Shown: positions 24,503 to 33,125 of the stretch, one piece after another | Numbering within the stretch: position 1 is the stretch's first letter | Layout: every line of letters starts with the position of its first letter | NCBI GenBank assembly: GCA_017469845.1 | Contig: JAFUFP010000017.1 | Span: 46,064-110,063 of the forward strand | From: Bacteroidales bacterium | GTDB taxonomy: Bacteria > Bacteroidota > Bacteroidia > Bacteroidales > UBA932 | Direction: 5' to 3' | DNA: 64,000 bases | Notes under the pieces: model-generated | Told to the model about the DNA's origin: nothing | The model's input: only the letters and a program-made list of their open reading frames with translations | The model's database searches: none | Translations under genes and position numbers: made by a program

Positions 24503-25789
24503 ATGGCTAACTCAAAATTGCACTTCGAGACTTTGCAGATTCACGCGGGACAGGAAACGGCCGATCCGGTATCTGACGCAAGAGCCGTTCCCATTTACCA
24601 GACTACATCATACGTGTTCCACAACTGTGAGCATGCGGCTGACCGCTTCGGGCTCAGGGATGCAGGAAACATTTACGGAAGACTCACCAACTCCACCCAG
24701 GGAGTATTCGAGGAGAGGGTAGCCGCACTTGAAGGCGGAGTGGGAGCTTTGGCCACCGCATCCGGTGCGGCCGCCATCACCTATTCGATCCTGAATCTCG
24801 CGAAAGCCGGAGACCATATCGTCTCCGCAAAGACAATCTACGGAGGAACGTACGATCTCCTTCAGCACACCCTCGTACCCTACGGAATCGAGACTACGTT
24901 CATTGACCCGAGCGATCCGGAGAATTTCGAAAAGGCCTACAGGGACAACACCAAACTCTTCTTCATCGAGACCCTCGGCAATCCGAACTCCAACCTTGTC
25001 GACGTGGAAGCCATCTCCGCGATCGCCCATTCCCACGGAATACCGGTCGTGATAGACAACACCTTCGGCACCCCGTACCTTTTCCGCCCGATTGAGCACG
25101 GAGCCGACATCGTGGTGCACTCCGCCACCAAATTCCTCGGCGGACACGGAACCACCCTCGGCGGAGTGATCGTCGACTCGGGAAAGTTCGACTGGAAGGC
25201 ATCCGGGAAATTCCCCCAGTTCACCTCCCCCGAAGGAAGCTACCACGGGATAGTGTTCGCCGACGCCGTAGGAGTTGCCGCATATATAACGAGAGCGAGA
25301 GCCATTTGGCTGCGGGATACGGGAGCGAGCCTCAGCCCCATAAGCGCATTCATTCTGCTCCAGGGACTCGAAACTCTATCCCTTAGGGTTGAACGCCACG
25401 TGAGCAACGCCGTCAAAGTAGTCAAATTCCTCTCATCTCATCCCAAGGTGGAGAAAGTCAACCATCCTCTCCTCCCCGACAATCCGGACCACGCCCTTTA
25501 TGAAAGGTATTTCCCGGAGGGAGCCGGTTCCATCTTCACCTTCAACATCAAGGGAGGGAGAGAAGAGGCGTACAGGTTCATTGATGCCCTGAAGATATTC
25601 TCACTTCTGGCGAACGTGGCCGATGTGAAGTCACTCGTCATTCACCCCAGAACCACGACCCACTCTCAACTCTCGGACGAGGAGGCTGCCGATCAGGGTA
25701 TTTTCGAGAACACCATACGCCTTTCAATCGGAACGGAACACATCGAAGATCTTCTGGAGGACATCTCCCAGGCGCTGGAAAAAGTCTAA
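24503..25789 (+). CDS. metY: O-acetylhomoserine sulfhydrylase
   Basis: PLP enzyme that makes homocysteine (or methionine precursors) from O-acetylhomoserine and sulfide. The 428-residue Cys/Met-metabolism fold shows [20 protein letters not shown] at the start. The PLP lysine is Lys210 in [34 protein letters not shown] and [13 protein letters not shown] lie at the C-terminus. The MetY-type insertion (about residues 225-260) separates it from shorter MetB/MetC enzymes. It is divergent from an Lrp regulator. Confidence 0.93.
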   Translation: MANSKLHFETLQIHAGQETADPVSDARAVPIYQTTSYVFHNCEHAADRFGLRDAGNIYGRLTNSTQGVFEERVAALEGGVGALATASGAAAITYSILNLAKAGDHIVSAKTIYGGTYDLLQHTLVPYGIETTFIDPSDPENFEKAYRDNTKLFFIETLGNPNSNLVDVEAISAIAHSHGIPVVIDNTFGTPYLFRPIEHGADIVVHSATKFLGGHGTTLGGVIVDSGKFDWKASGKFPQFTSPEGSYHGIVFADAVGVAAYITRARAIWLRDTGASLSPISAFILLQGLETLSLRVERHVSNAVKVVKFLSSHPKVEKVNHPLLPDNPDHALYERYFPEGAGSIFTFNIKGGREEAYRFIDALKIFSLLANVADVKSLVIHPRTTTHSQLSDEEAADQGIFENTIRLSIGTEHIEDLLEDISQALEKV

Positions 25790-25800
25790 CCTGCCTTTCC

Positions 25801-25836
25801 GGAGTGGATCCCGCTGTTTTTCCGGCGGGCCACTCC
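25801..25836 (+). terminator. Hairpin after metY
   Basis: GGAGTGG..CCCGC / GCGGG CCACTCC, 12 paired bases, 11 bp after the stop. Few Ts follow. Confidence 0.55.
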
Positions 25837-25860
25837 TTCACAGCTTTCACTTTCATGACG

Positions 25861-25890
25861 CCACCTGCACCGTGCAGGTGGTTTTTTCTT
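25861..25890 (+). terminator. Strong terminator after metY
   Basis: A perfect 9-bp stem CCACCTGCA/TGCAGGTGG, 3-nt loop, then TTTTTTCTTTTT. Confidence 0.85.
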
Positions 25891-25933
25891 TTTGTAAAGA
25901 GACTCCGCGCATAGTCAAAAAAACACGGAAAAG

Positions 25934-25965
25934 TTGTTCCGGGAAGACGATTCTTGCTATATTTG
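25934..25965 (+). promoter_or_regulatory. Promoter of radC
   Basis: TTG at 25934-25936, 21 nt, then TATATTTG at 25958-25965; the leader to the ATG at 26052 is about 80 nt. Confidence 0.6.
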
Positions 25966-26051
25966 CCTTTGTCTCACGGGACCGGTATTTCTTCCGAGTG
26001 TCCCATGTTTCATCCGTTATATTGCTCAAATAACCGTTATTTTCCATTCTC

Positions 26052-26747
26052 ATGAAGATAAAGGACCTGTCCCCGGACGAACAGCCGAGGGAAAAGATGA
26101 TCCGTAGCGGGGCATCAAGCCTCTCGAACACGGAACTTATCGCGATACTCCTGCGCACAGGCTCAGGAGAAGTGAATGCGATCGACATTGCGAGGGCTCT
26201 TCTGAAGATGTCGGGAGGGAGACTCACTTCGCTTTCGTCATTGACGGTCGACCAGATGCGTTCATCCATATTCGGTATCGGAGAAGCCAAGGCGATAACC
26301 GTCGCCGCGGCATTCGAACTGGGAAGGAGATTCTCACTCGAGAGTTTCGATGGAGAAGGGCCTCTCATAAAAGACTCGCGGTCGATATACCAGATGATGA
26401 GACCTCATCTGCTGGGAGTGAGGGAAGAGCAGTGCTGGGCCATCGGGCTCGATCCCGGAAAGGGTATCCTCTTCAAGGAGATGGTATCCAAAGGAAGCGC
26501 CGTTTCGACGACTCTCAATGAAAGGAAGATTGTACAGATATCGTTGGAGCGGAACGCTTTCGGAGTGATCGTGGTGCACAACCACCCCTCCGGAAACCCT
26601 CACCCGAGCCCGGACGACATAGAGAAAACAAGGAAACTCGCATCTCTGCTCCGGAGTGTCGACATCACCCTCGTGGACCACGTGGTAGTCAGTGACAGAA
26701 GTTATTTCAGTTTCATGGATGAACTGATTTCGATGGAAGAGTGCTAG
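26052..26747 (+). CDS. radC: RadC-family JAB/MPN domain protein
   Basis: The 231-residue RadC protein has a helix-hairpin-helix part (STLSNTELIAILLRTGSGE-like start and IFGIGEAKAITVAAAFELGRR), followed by a JAB metalloprotease-like domain with the full JAMM metal motif in VVHNHPSGNPHPSPDD. The family is labelled a DNA repair protein for historical reasons; its true role is uncertain. It has its own promoter; the next gene has another. Confidence 0.92.
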   Translation: MKIKDLSPDEQPREKMIRSGASSLSNTELIAILLRTGSGEVNAIDIARALLKMSGGRLTSLSSLTVDQMRSSIFGIGEAKAITVAAAFELGRRFSLESFDGEGPLIKDSRSIYQMMRPHLLGVREEQCWAIGLDPGKGILFKEMVSKGSAVSTTLNERKIVQISLERNAFGVIVVHNHPSGNPHPSPDDIEKTRKLASLLRSVDITLVDHVVVSDRSYFSFMDELISMEEC

Positions 26748-26766
26748 AGCCTGGCCCTCAAAAATC

Positions 26767-26797
26767 TTTGCAATGTCCACGGAAATGGTTACTTTTG
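26767..26797 (+). promoter_or_regulatory. Promoter of the second uracil phosphoribosyltransferase
   Basis: TTTG (26767-26770), 19 nt, TACTTTTG (26790-26797). It overlaps the longer in-frame start at 26773, which supports the ATG at 26824. Confidence 0.65.
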
Positions 26798-26823
26798 TTT
26801 TTCGGATAGCAAAAACATTCGAA

Positions 26824-27477
26824 ATGAAAGTCATCAACCTCGGAGATTCCAACACCATTCTCAACAAGTTCATCGCGCAGATGCGTGACAAATCCGTCCA
26901 GAAGGAGAAAATGCGTTTCCGCACCAACCTGCAGAGAGTCGGGAACGTCTTCGCCTATGAACTCAGCAAGGTTCTGAACTACACCCCGAAGGACATACGG
27001 ACACCGCTCGGCATCGCATCAGTGCCGACCCCCGACAACAAGATTGTCGTCGCGACCATTCTTCGCGCCGGACTGCCCCTCCACCAGGGGATACTCGACT
27101 TCTTTGATGACGCCGAAAGCGCTTTCATAGCCGCCTACCGCAAATACGACCGCGGTGACGAATTCCATATCAACATCGAATACTGCTCTTCTCCGGACCT
27201 CAGCGGGAAGACTCTCATCCTCGCAGACACAATGCTCGCAACCGGAGCTTCCATCGAAATCACCTACGAGAAGCTCCTTGAAGACGGTGAACCCGATCAC
27301 ACCCATCTCGTATGTCCCATAGCCAGCGTATTCGCCGTCGAGTATCTGCAGAAACATCTCCCCATGGACAAGGTGACTCTCTGGACAGCGGCCCTGGATG
27401 AGGAACTCACCAGCCAGTCATACATCGTTCCCGGACTCGGGGACGCCGGAGACCTGGCTTACGGAGAAAAGATATAA
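26824..27477 (+). CDS. Uracil phosphoribosyltransferase, Bacteroidota-type paralogue
   Basis: Second member of the uracil phosphoribosyltransferase family in this window, 217 residues. It starts MKVINLGDSNTILNKFIAQM, has RAGLPLHQG and the PRPP loop LADTMLATGASIEITYE, and ends in [18 protein letters not shown], so the uracil pocket is kept. It differs strongly from the copy at 14434 and matches the form usual in Bacteroides. Two enzymes may divide salvage with a regulatory task, but both look active from motifs. It is convergent with rpoN across a strong shared terminator. Confidence 0.88.
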   Translation: MKVINLGDSNTILNKFIAQMRDKSVQKEKMRFRTNLQRVGNVFAYELSKVLNYTPKDIRTPLGIASVPTPDNKIVVATILRAGLPLHQGILDFFDDAESAFIAAYRKYDRGDEFHINIEYCSSPDLSGKTLILADTMLATGASIEITYEKLLEDGEPDHTHLVCPIASVFAVEYLQKHLPMDKVTLWTAALDEELTSQSYIVPGLGDAGDLAYGEKI

Positions 27478-27510
27478 GATTCATACACCGATTGAGGCGA
27501 AAAGAAAACA

Positions 27511-27548
27511 ATTTGGGGATGGTCCTTCAGTCTGGATCATCCCCAAAT
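27511..27548. terminator. Bidirectional terminator between upp paralogue and rpoN
   Basis: A 15-bp stem ATTTGGGGATGGTCC pairing with GGATCATCCCCAAAT (one G-U pair) and an 8-nt loop, symmetric A/T flanks. Confidence 0.85.
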
Positions 27549-27566
27549 CATTATTCAGCGGAATCG

Positions 27567-28985
27567 CTAGATTTCCTTACGCAGTCTCGCCTTGGGAATT
27601 CCCAGCTGGTCCCTGTACTTGGCGATGGTCCTTCGGGCGACATTGTATCCTTTGGATTCCATGAGCGAGACGAGCTGGTCATCAGTCAGAGGGTGACTCT
27701 TGTCTTCCGCCTCGACACATTCCTGAAGCACCTTCTTGAGTTCCCTTGTGGAAACTTCTTCGCCTTCCTTGTTCTCAAGACCTTCGGAGAAGAAAGATTT
27801 GAGGGGATATATGCCGAAGTGCGTCTCTATCCATTTGCTGTTGACGACTCTCGAGATGGTGGAGATATCAAAGCCCGTTTTTTCGGCAATATCCTTAAGG
27901 ACCATAGGCTTGAGGTTCGTCTCGTCCCCGTCGATGAAATAGTCATGCTGATATTCAAGAATCGCCTGCATGGTACTGTAAAGGGTATTCTGCCTTTGTT
28001 TCAGGGCTTCGATGAACCACTTCGCGGACTCCTTCTTCTGATTGACGAACTGGATCGCCTCTTTCTTGGCCCTTTCCGAGGAACCTGCGGACTCCAGCAG
28101 AAGGTCAGCGTATTTCTTGTTTATACGGATTTCGGGAATGGAGAAACGGGGCATGGTCAGATTGAATTCACCGTTGTCGTAATCCAGCTGGAAATCGGGT
28201 ACGATCTGCTGCGCCTGGTCGTTGTAGGAGTCATCGACCTGTCCTCCGGGGGAAGGGTTCAGCTTCCTCACCTTTTCGATAGCCGCCTTCATCTCTTCCT
28301 TCGAAAGGCCCATCCTCATCATTATCTTCTGGAAATGCTTGTTGGCGAACTCCTCATAATGATCCTGCAAGATGGTGATGGCGTTCTTCACATCATCGGT
28401 TTGGCGGAAAGAGCGCAACTGTATGAGAAGGCATTCACGCAGGTTCCGGGCACCGACACCGGCGGGCTCGAACTCCTGGATTATCGACAGGAGCTGTTCA
28501 AGTTCCTTTACGTCAGTGACGACATTCTCCCTGAAGGCAAGGTCGTCCACTAGGCTGTCAAGATCCCTCCTCAGATACCCGTCCTCGTCCAGAGAACCGA
28601 TAAGGAAAGCCGCTATCGTGTACTGGTGTTCGTTGAGATTTCTGAAGCCGAGCTGCTCCATCAGGCTCTGTGTGAAACTCTGCTTGACCGAGAAGGTATC
28701 GTAGTGAGGTTTCTCATCCTTGCCGTAGTTGTTCACATGATACATGTATGACGGCGTATTGTCGTCATCCTTGATTTCCGACAGGGAAACTTCGCGGGGG
28801 GCGTTTTCTTCGGTACCGTCCTCCTTTTCAGAAGGAGTGTCATCAATGACAGGATTTTCCTCCATCTCCTTCCTGACCCTCTCTTCGAGTTCCTGAATCG
28901 GAAGTTCGATCAGCTTGATGGTCTGGATCTGGAGTGGAGAAAGCTTCTGGGTCTGCTTTATTGTCTGTTCCTGCTTGATGGGCAT
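27567..28985 (-). CDS. rpoN: RNA polymerase sigma-54 factor
   Basis: Alternative sigma factor that needs AAA+ activators and recognises -24/-12 promoters. The 472-residue protein has the Gln-rich N-terminal activator region (QKLSPLQIQTIKLIELPIQ), an acidic linker, the core-binding region (LRECLLIQLRSF), and the C-terminal DNA-binding part. The RpoN box reads ARRTIAKYR, 11 residues before the end of the usual tail. A SPOR-domain protein starts 12 bp upstream in the same direction, so the two are probably co-transcribed. Confidence 0.95.
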   Translation of the reverse strand: MPIKQEQTIKQTQKLSPLQIQTIKLIELPIQELEERVRKEMEENPVIDDTPSEKEDGTEENAPREVSLSEIKDDDNTPSYMYHVNNYGKDEKPHYDTFSVKQSFTQSLMEQLGFRNLNEHQYTIAAFLIGSLDEDGYLRRDLDSLVDDLAFRENVVTDVKELEQLLSIIQEFEPAGVGARNLRECLLIQLRSFRQTDDVKNAITILQDHYEEFANKHFQKIMMRMGLSKEEMKAAIEKVRKLNPSPGGQVDDSYNDQAQQIVPDFQLDYDNGEFNLTMPRFSIPEIRINKKYADLLLESAGSSERAKKEAIQFVNQKKESAKWFIEALKQRQNTLYSTMQAILEYQHDYFIDGDETNLKPMVLKDIAEKTGFDISTISRVVNSKWIETHFGIYPLKSFFSEGLENKEGEEVSTRELKKVLQECVEAEDKSHPLTDDQLVSLMESKGYNVARRTIAKYRDQLGIPKARLRKEI

Positions 28986-28997
28986 AGGAGAGTTCTT

Positions 28998-29567
28998 TTA
29001 TTTCTTTACGGCAACCTTCACGGTGTCGATCACATATGAATGGTAACGGTCTATGACCGGATAATTGATATTCTCTTTGACCACGAATGCCGTGGGGAAC
29101 GTGGCCTTTATGGCCTGGAGGAGTTCCATCGCCTCTGACTTCGTCCTGAAGTCACCGACGGTAACCTTGAAGAAGGGAGCCTGGTAGTTCCTGTAGGCGG
29201 CTATTCCGGGATAAAGGGACTCGAAGCGGCGCATCGCATTCTCGGATACCGCACGGGAGTTCTGCTGGTTGTCGAAATATATCCTTACCCTGTATCCGGA
29301 CATGGTCCTTGAAGAGTTTCCGGAGATATGACTCGCCATCGCTTTCTGGATTGCGGAAGACTGATGGACGGTCACGTCGGCCTTGCTTCCCTTGGATTTC
29401 GAGGGAAGCATATTGAAGATGGACTTGCCGGCAAGGGTGGAATCCAATGCGGCAGCTCGTCTCACAATAACGGTATCCTTGGTGGTCTGTCCCATGGCTG
29501 AACCGCTCAGCAGAAGGAAAGCGGCCACAGCGGCCAGACATGTATGGAAAAACAATTTCATTCTCAT
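28998..29567 (-). CDS. Exported SPOR-domain protein
   Basis: Periplasmic protein of 189 residues. The signal peptide ends SAMGQ (about residue 27), a polar linker follows, and a C-terminal SPOR domain (about 88-170) reads YRVRIYFDNQQNSR to APFFKVTVGDFRTKSEAMEL and FPTAFVVKENI. SPOR domains bind denuded glycan strands at division sites. It has no other domain, so it is probably a structural or targeting factor. It lies between the LEA-like lipoprotein and rpoN on the minus strand. Confidence 0.82.
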   Translation of the reverse strand: MRMKLFFHTCLAAVAAFLLLSGSAMGQTTKDTVIVRRAAALDSTLAGKSIFNMLPSKSKGSKADVTVHQSSAIQKAMASHISGNSSRTMSGYRVRIYFDNQQNSRAVSENAMRRFESLYPGIAAYRNYQAPFFKVTVGDFRTKSEAMELLQAIKATFPTAFVVKENINYPVIDRYHSYVIDTVKVAVKK

Positions 29568-29584
29568 TTGACTGAATATAAGCT

Positions 29585-30067
29585 CTATTCGAGCAGATCT
29601 TTCACAGGAATATCCTTGAACCGGAGGGTTTTCGACAGACCTGACCGGAGGCGGACCTTGGCGGACACGTCCGTCGTGAAATCATTCGCATCGTAACCCC
29701 GCATCAGGGAGATGATGTCCATCAGCCTGACTCCGGGAGAGAGAGTCGCCGTGCACGGAAGAGGGTATACGGCGACGGAATGTCCCGCGACCTCTATGGG
29801 CTCGGCATCGTAGACTATTATCGGATTCCCTTTGTGGAAAAGGGTACCCTGAATGTCGGAAAGGCTGAACTGCATCGCCGGATTCTCGATCTGGACGGCA
29901 AGCTCGGCGCTGAGCCCATGAAGTCCAATCGGGGATACGGACTCGACGGAGCAGGAAGCCAACCTTATATCCTTTATACGGGAACATGAAGAAGAAAAGA
30001 CAACAAGAAGCAGTGCCAAAGCCATCGCTCCGACGCTCCTGCGCAGTATGCCAAACAATCTTTTCAT
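29585..30067 (-). CDS. LEA/WHy-like lipoprotein
   Basis: Small lipoprotein of 160 residues with a lipobox FSSSC (Cys28 of the version starting at 30067). The rest forms one beta-sandwich like the LEA2/WHy fold: ESVSPIGLHGLSAELAVQIENP, YDAEPIEVAGHSVAVYPLP, SAKVRLRSGLSKTLRFKDIP. The function is not known in bacteria. The ATG at 30067 is chosen over a longer frame because the signal peptide starts there. It heads the minus-strand set with the SPOR gene and rpoN. Confidence 0.72.
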   Translation of the reverse strand: MKRLFGILRRSVGAMALALLLVVFSSSCSRIKDIRLASCSVESVSPIGLHGLSAELAVQIENPAMQFSLSDIQGTLFHKGNPIIVYDAEPIEVAGHSVAVYPLPCTATLSPGVRLMDIISLMRGYDANDFTTDVSAKVRLRSGLSKTLRFKDIPVKDLLE

Positions 30068-30106
30068 GACCGAAAAAGTACCATTCGCCCCGATGTGGAG
30101 CAAATG

Positions 30107-30114
30107 CAAAGATA
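30107..30114 (-). promoter_or_regulatory. -7 element for the LEA-like gene
   Basis: The minus strand reads TATCTTTG, 39 bp upstream of the ATG and 32 bp from the opposing element of miaB. Confidence 0.55.
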
Positions 30115-30146
30115 GTCAAATTTCAAACAAACGCCGGAAAAATCCC

Positions 30147-30154
30147 TATCTTTG
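30147..30154 (+). promoter_or_regulatory. -7 element for the miaB transcript
   Basis: TATCTTTG, exact consensus. Transcription would begin near 30161, just before the small ORF at 30172. Confidence 0.6.
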
Positions 30155-30171
30155 TGGGTAAGGCAGAAGCA

Positions 30172-30246
30172 ATGAGCATGCCAGAAGGAGGATACGACAT
30201 GGGGCACATGTTCAGAATCCATTACAAATCAAAGATTTCCGAATGA
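30172..30246 (+). CDS. Small upstream ORF overlapping the miaB start
   Basis: An ATG-started frame of 24 codons (or 15 from the in-frame ATG at 30199) fills the predicted miaB leader and ends with a TGA that overlaps the miaB ATG as ATGA. An AGGAGG at 30186-30191 lies exactly 7 nt before the ATG at 30199, the same arrangement as at metY and ftsZ. The peptide from the inner start is MGHMFRIHYKSKISE. No known family is recognised. It may couple translation into miaB, which itself has no ribosome-binding sequence beyond this ORF. No experimental support can be given. Confidence 0.45.
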   Translation: MSMPEGGYDMGHMFRIHYKSKISE

Positions 30247-31562
30247 AAAAAGTTTATATAGAGACATACGGTTGTCAGATGAACGTCAATGACACCGAAG
30301 TCATTTTCTCCATTCTCGCGGACGCCGGTTACGAAAGGACCGAGATTATGGAAGAGGCCGACATCATAATGGCGAACACCTGCTCCGTAAGGGACAACGC
30401 CGAGCAGAGGATATGGGGAAGGATCGAGCAATTCGCATTCCAACGCAAAAGCCGTCCCGGGACAATCGTCGGCATCGTGGGATGCATGGCCGAAAGGCTG
30501 AAGGAAAAGCTCCTGGACAGCCACAAGGTCGATCTGGTGGCGGGCCCGGATTCATACAGGACCCTTCCCGATCTTATCGCAAGCATAACTCCGGACCATC
30601 CCGCCATAAACGTGATGCTGTCCCACGAGGAGACATACGGCGACATCAATCCGGTCAGGATCGACAAGAACGGGGTTTCCGCCTTCATCTCAATAATGAG
30701 GGGATGCAACAACGTCTGCACCTACTGCGTGGTTCCGTACACAAGAGGAGCTGAAAGAAGCCGTGATCCCAGGACCATAATCCGGGAGGCCTGCGATGTG
30801 TTCAGCCGCGGTTACAAGGAAGTGACCCTCCTCGGTCAGAACGTCGACTCATATCTTTGGAAAGACCCCGAAGGGGACGTCACATTCGCCCGTCTTCTGG
30901 AGATGGTAGCCAAGATAAGCCCGGATCTCAGGGTCAGGTTCTCCACATCCCACCCCAAGGACATAAGCGACGAGGTCATCGAAACCATGGGCAGATACGA
31001 GAACATCTGCGAAAACATCCACTTCCCCGTCCAGTCGGGAAGCGACCGCATGCTCGAGAAGATGCGCCGCCGCTACACCAGGGAATGGTACCTTTCACGT
31101 GTGAAGAAGATAAGAAGCGTCATGCCCGAGTGCGGAATCACAACCGACGTGATCGCCGGGTTCTGTTCCGAGACCGAGGAAGACCACAAGCAGACACTCA
31201 GCATAATGAGGGAAGTCGGTTACGACTACGCCTTCATGTTCCAGTATTCGGAAAGGCCAGGAACGATAGCCGCCAAGAACTTCCCCGACGACGTACCCCC
31301 CGAAGTGAAGACACGCCGCCTCAACGAAATCATCGCCCTGCAGAATGAACTGAGCCTTGAGAGCAACCGCCGCGAGATCGGGAAAATCCACAAGGTACTC
31401 GTTGAGGGCCCCTCGAAGAGGAATCCGGACGAACTGTGCGGAAGAGCGTCGAACAACAAGATGTGCGTCTTCCCTGACAAGACCCACAAAGTGGGAGATT
31501 ACGTCATGGTGAAAGTGCTTTCCTGCACCTCGGCCACCCTCCTTTGCGAGTTGGCGCAATAG
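30243..31562 (+). CDS. miaB: tRNA-2-methylthio-N6-dimethylallyladenosine synthase MiaB
   Basis: Radical SAM methylthiotransferase that modifies A37 next to the anticodon in tRNAs reading UNN codons. The 439-residue protein has the N-terminal methylthiotransferase domain with its three cluster cysteines (YGCQMNVND, ANTCSVRDNAEQR, GCMAERL). The radical SAM cluster uses Cys155, Cys159 and Cys162 (MRGCNNVCTYCVVPY), and the C-terminal TRAM domain covers about residues 375-439. The start overlaps the stop of a small upstream ORF. glpK follows 42 bp later. Confidence 0.95.
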   Translation: MKKVYIETYGCQMNVNDTEVIFSILADAGYERTEIMEEADIIMANTCSVRDNAEQRIWGRIEQFAFQRKSRPGTIVGIVGCMAERLKEKLLDSHKVDLVAGPDSYRTLPDLIASITPDHPAINVMLSHEETYGDINPVRIDKNGVSAFISIMRGCNNVCTYCVVPYTRGAERSRDPRTIIREACDVFSRGYKEVTLLGQNVDSYLWKDPEGDVTFARLLEMVAKISPDLRVRFSTSHPKDISDEVIETMGRYENICENIHFPVQSGSDRMLEKMRRRYTREWYLSRVKKIRSVMPECGITTDVIAGFCSETEEDHKQTLSIMREVGYDYAFMFQYSERPGTIAAKNFPDDVPPEVKTRRLNEIIALQNELSLESNRREIGKIHKVLVEGPSKRNPDELCGRASNNKMCVFPDKTHKVGDYVMVKVLSCTSATLLCELAQ

Positions 31563-31604
31563 ACAAACCATATTTCGGGTAACACGGAACCAATAAGAGA
31601 GACC

Positions 31605-33092
31605 ATGGAAAAGTTCATCCTTTCCCTTGACCAGGGAACAAGTTCATCAAGAGCCCTCATTTTCGACCATGAAGGTCGGATAAGGAGCCTGGCCCAGAAG
31701 GAATTCACCCAGCATTTCCCGAAAGAGGGATGGGTCGAGCATGACCCCAGGGACATATGGTCCTCCGAGGCTTCGGTGATGGCCGAAGCCATCACTTCCC
31801 TGGGCATCCTCCCCTCCCAGATAGCGGCGATCGGAATAACGAACCAGAGGGAGACCACCATCGTCTGGGACGCCGAGACCGGGGAACCGGTCTACAACGC
31901 CATCGTATGGCAGGACAGAAGGACAGCCCCGCTGTGCGAGCAGCTCTCGAGGGACGGGATGGAAGAGATGATAAGGGAAAAGACCGGCCTTGTCGTCGAC
32001 CCGTATTTCAGCGCGACGAAGATCAAATGGATCCTCGACAACGTGAGCGGAGCCAGAAGAAAGGCCGAAAAGGGGGAACTCAGGTTCGGGACCGTGGACT
32101 CCTTCCTCATCTGGAACCTCACGAAAGGTAAAAAGCACGTGACGGACGTCAGCAACGCTTCCCGTACGATGCTTTTCAACATACACACCCTCAAATGGGA
32201 CAAAGATCTTCTCAAACTGTTCGGAATCCCCGAATCGATGCTTCCGAAGGTATGTTCCTCTTCCGAAGTATACGGATACACCTCCACAGGTTCCCTTTTC
32301 GGGTACAGGATTCCGATAGCGGGAGTGGCCGGAGACCAGCAGTCCGCCCTCTTCGGGCAGATGTGCACTGAGCCCGGAAGCGTAAAGAACACCTACGGTA
32401 CAGGTTGCTTCCTTCTCATGAATACGGGCAAAGAGCCGATCCTTTCGAAGAACAACCTCCTTTCGACCGTCGCCTGGAAAATCGGCAAGGAAGTGAACTA
32501 CGCCCTTGAAGGCAGCATCTTCGTCGGAGGCAGCGTCGTCCAATGGCTCAGGGACGGCCTCGGGATAATCCGATCATCTTCAGAAGTGGAAGCTTTGGCG
32601 CACAGGGCGAAGGACAACGGTGGAGTGTACTTCGTTCCGGCATTGACGGGAATAGGAGCCCCGTATTGGGATCCGGAAGCGAGAGGGTGCATCTACGGAA
32701 TAACACGCGGCACTACCGCTGCCCATATCGCCAGGGCAGCCCTCGAAGGTATCGCATTCCAGACCATGGACATAGTCGGGGCGATGGAAAAGGACGCCGG
32801 AATAGATCTCAAGGAACTCAAGGTCGACGGAGGCGCTTCGATGGACAACCTCCTGATGCAATTCCAGTCGGACATCCTCGGAACGGCCGTCATCCGTCCC
32901 CGCATAACAGAAACGACCGCCCTCGGAGCCTGTTATCTCGCCGGACTCGCCGTAGGATATTGGGACAGTATCGGACAGATCCGTTCCCAGTGGCGGGCCG
33001 AGAAGGTCTTCACTCCGGACATGGCGTCTTCGGAGGTCGACCGGCTCAAGAAAGGATGGAAGGACGCGATAGGAAGAAGCCTTTCCAAATAA
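31605..33092 (+). CDS. glpK: Glycerol kinase
   Basis: Phosphorylates glycerol to glycerol 3-phosphate in the cytoplasm. The FGGY-kinase signatures are complete: [15 protein letters not shown] at the start, [23 protein letters not shown], and [13 protein letters not shown] in the second half; length 495 is normal. No glpF transporter or glpD dehydrogenase is nearby. It lies between miaB and a cardiolipin synthase gene, which fits a phospholipid or glycerol recycling role. Confidence 0.96.
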   Translation: MEKFILSLDQGTSSSRALIFDHEGRIRSLAQKEFTQHFPKEGWVEHDPRDIWSSEASVMAEAITSLGILPSQIAAIGITNQRETTIVWDAETGEPVYNAIVWQDRRTAPLCEQLSRDGMEEMIREKTGLVVDPYFSATKIKWILDNVSGARRKAEKGELRFGTVDSFLIWNLTKGKKHVTDVSNASRTMLFNIHTLKWDKDLLKLFGIPESMLPKVCSSSEVYGYTSTGSLFGYRIPIAGVAGDQQSALFGQMCTEPGSVKNTYGTGCFLLMNTGKEPILSKNNLLSTVAWKIGKEVNYALEGSIFVGGSVVQWLRDGLGIIRSSSEVEALAHRAKDNGGVYFVPALTGIGAPYWDPEARGCIYGITRGTTAAHIARAALEGIAFQTMDIVGAMEKDAGIDLKELKVDGGASMDNLLMQFQSDILGTAVIRPRITETTALGACYLAGLAVGYWDSIGQIRSQWRAEKVFTPDMASSEVDRLKKGWKDAIGRSLSK

Positions 33093-33125
33093 CGGATACG
33101 GCAGTAGCCAAGAATAAGTAAAGTG

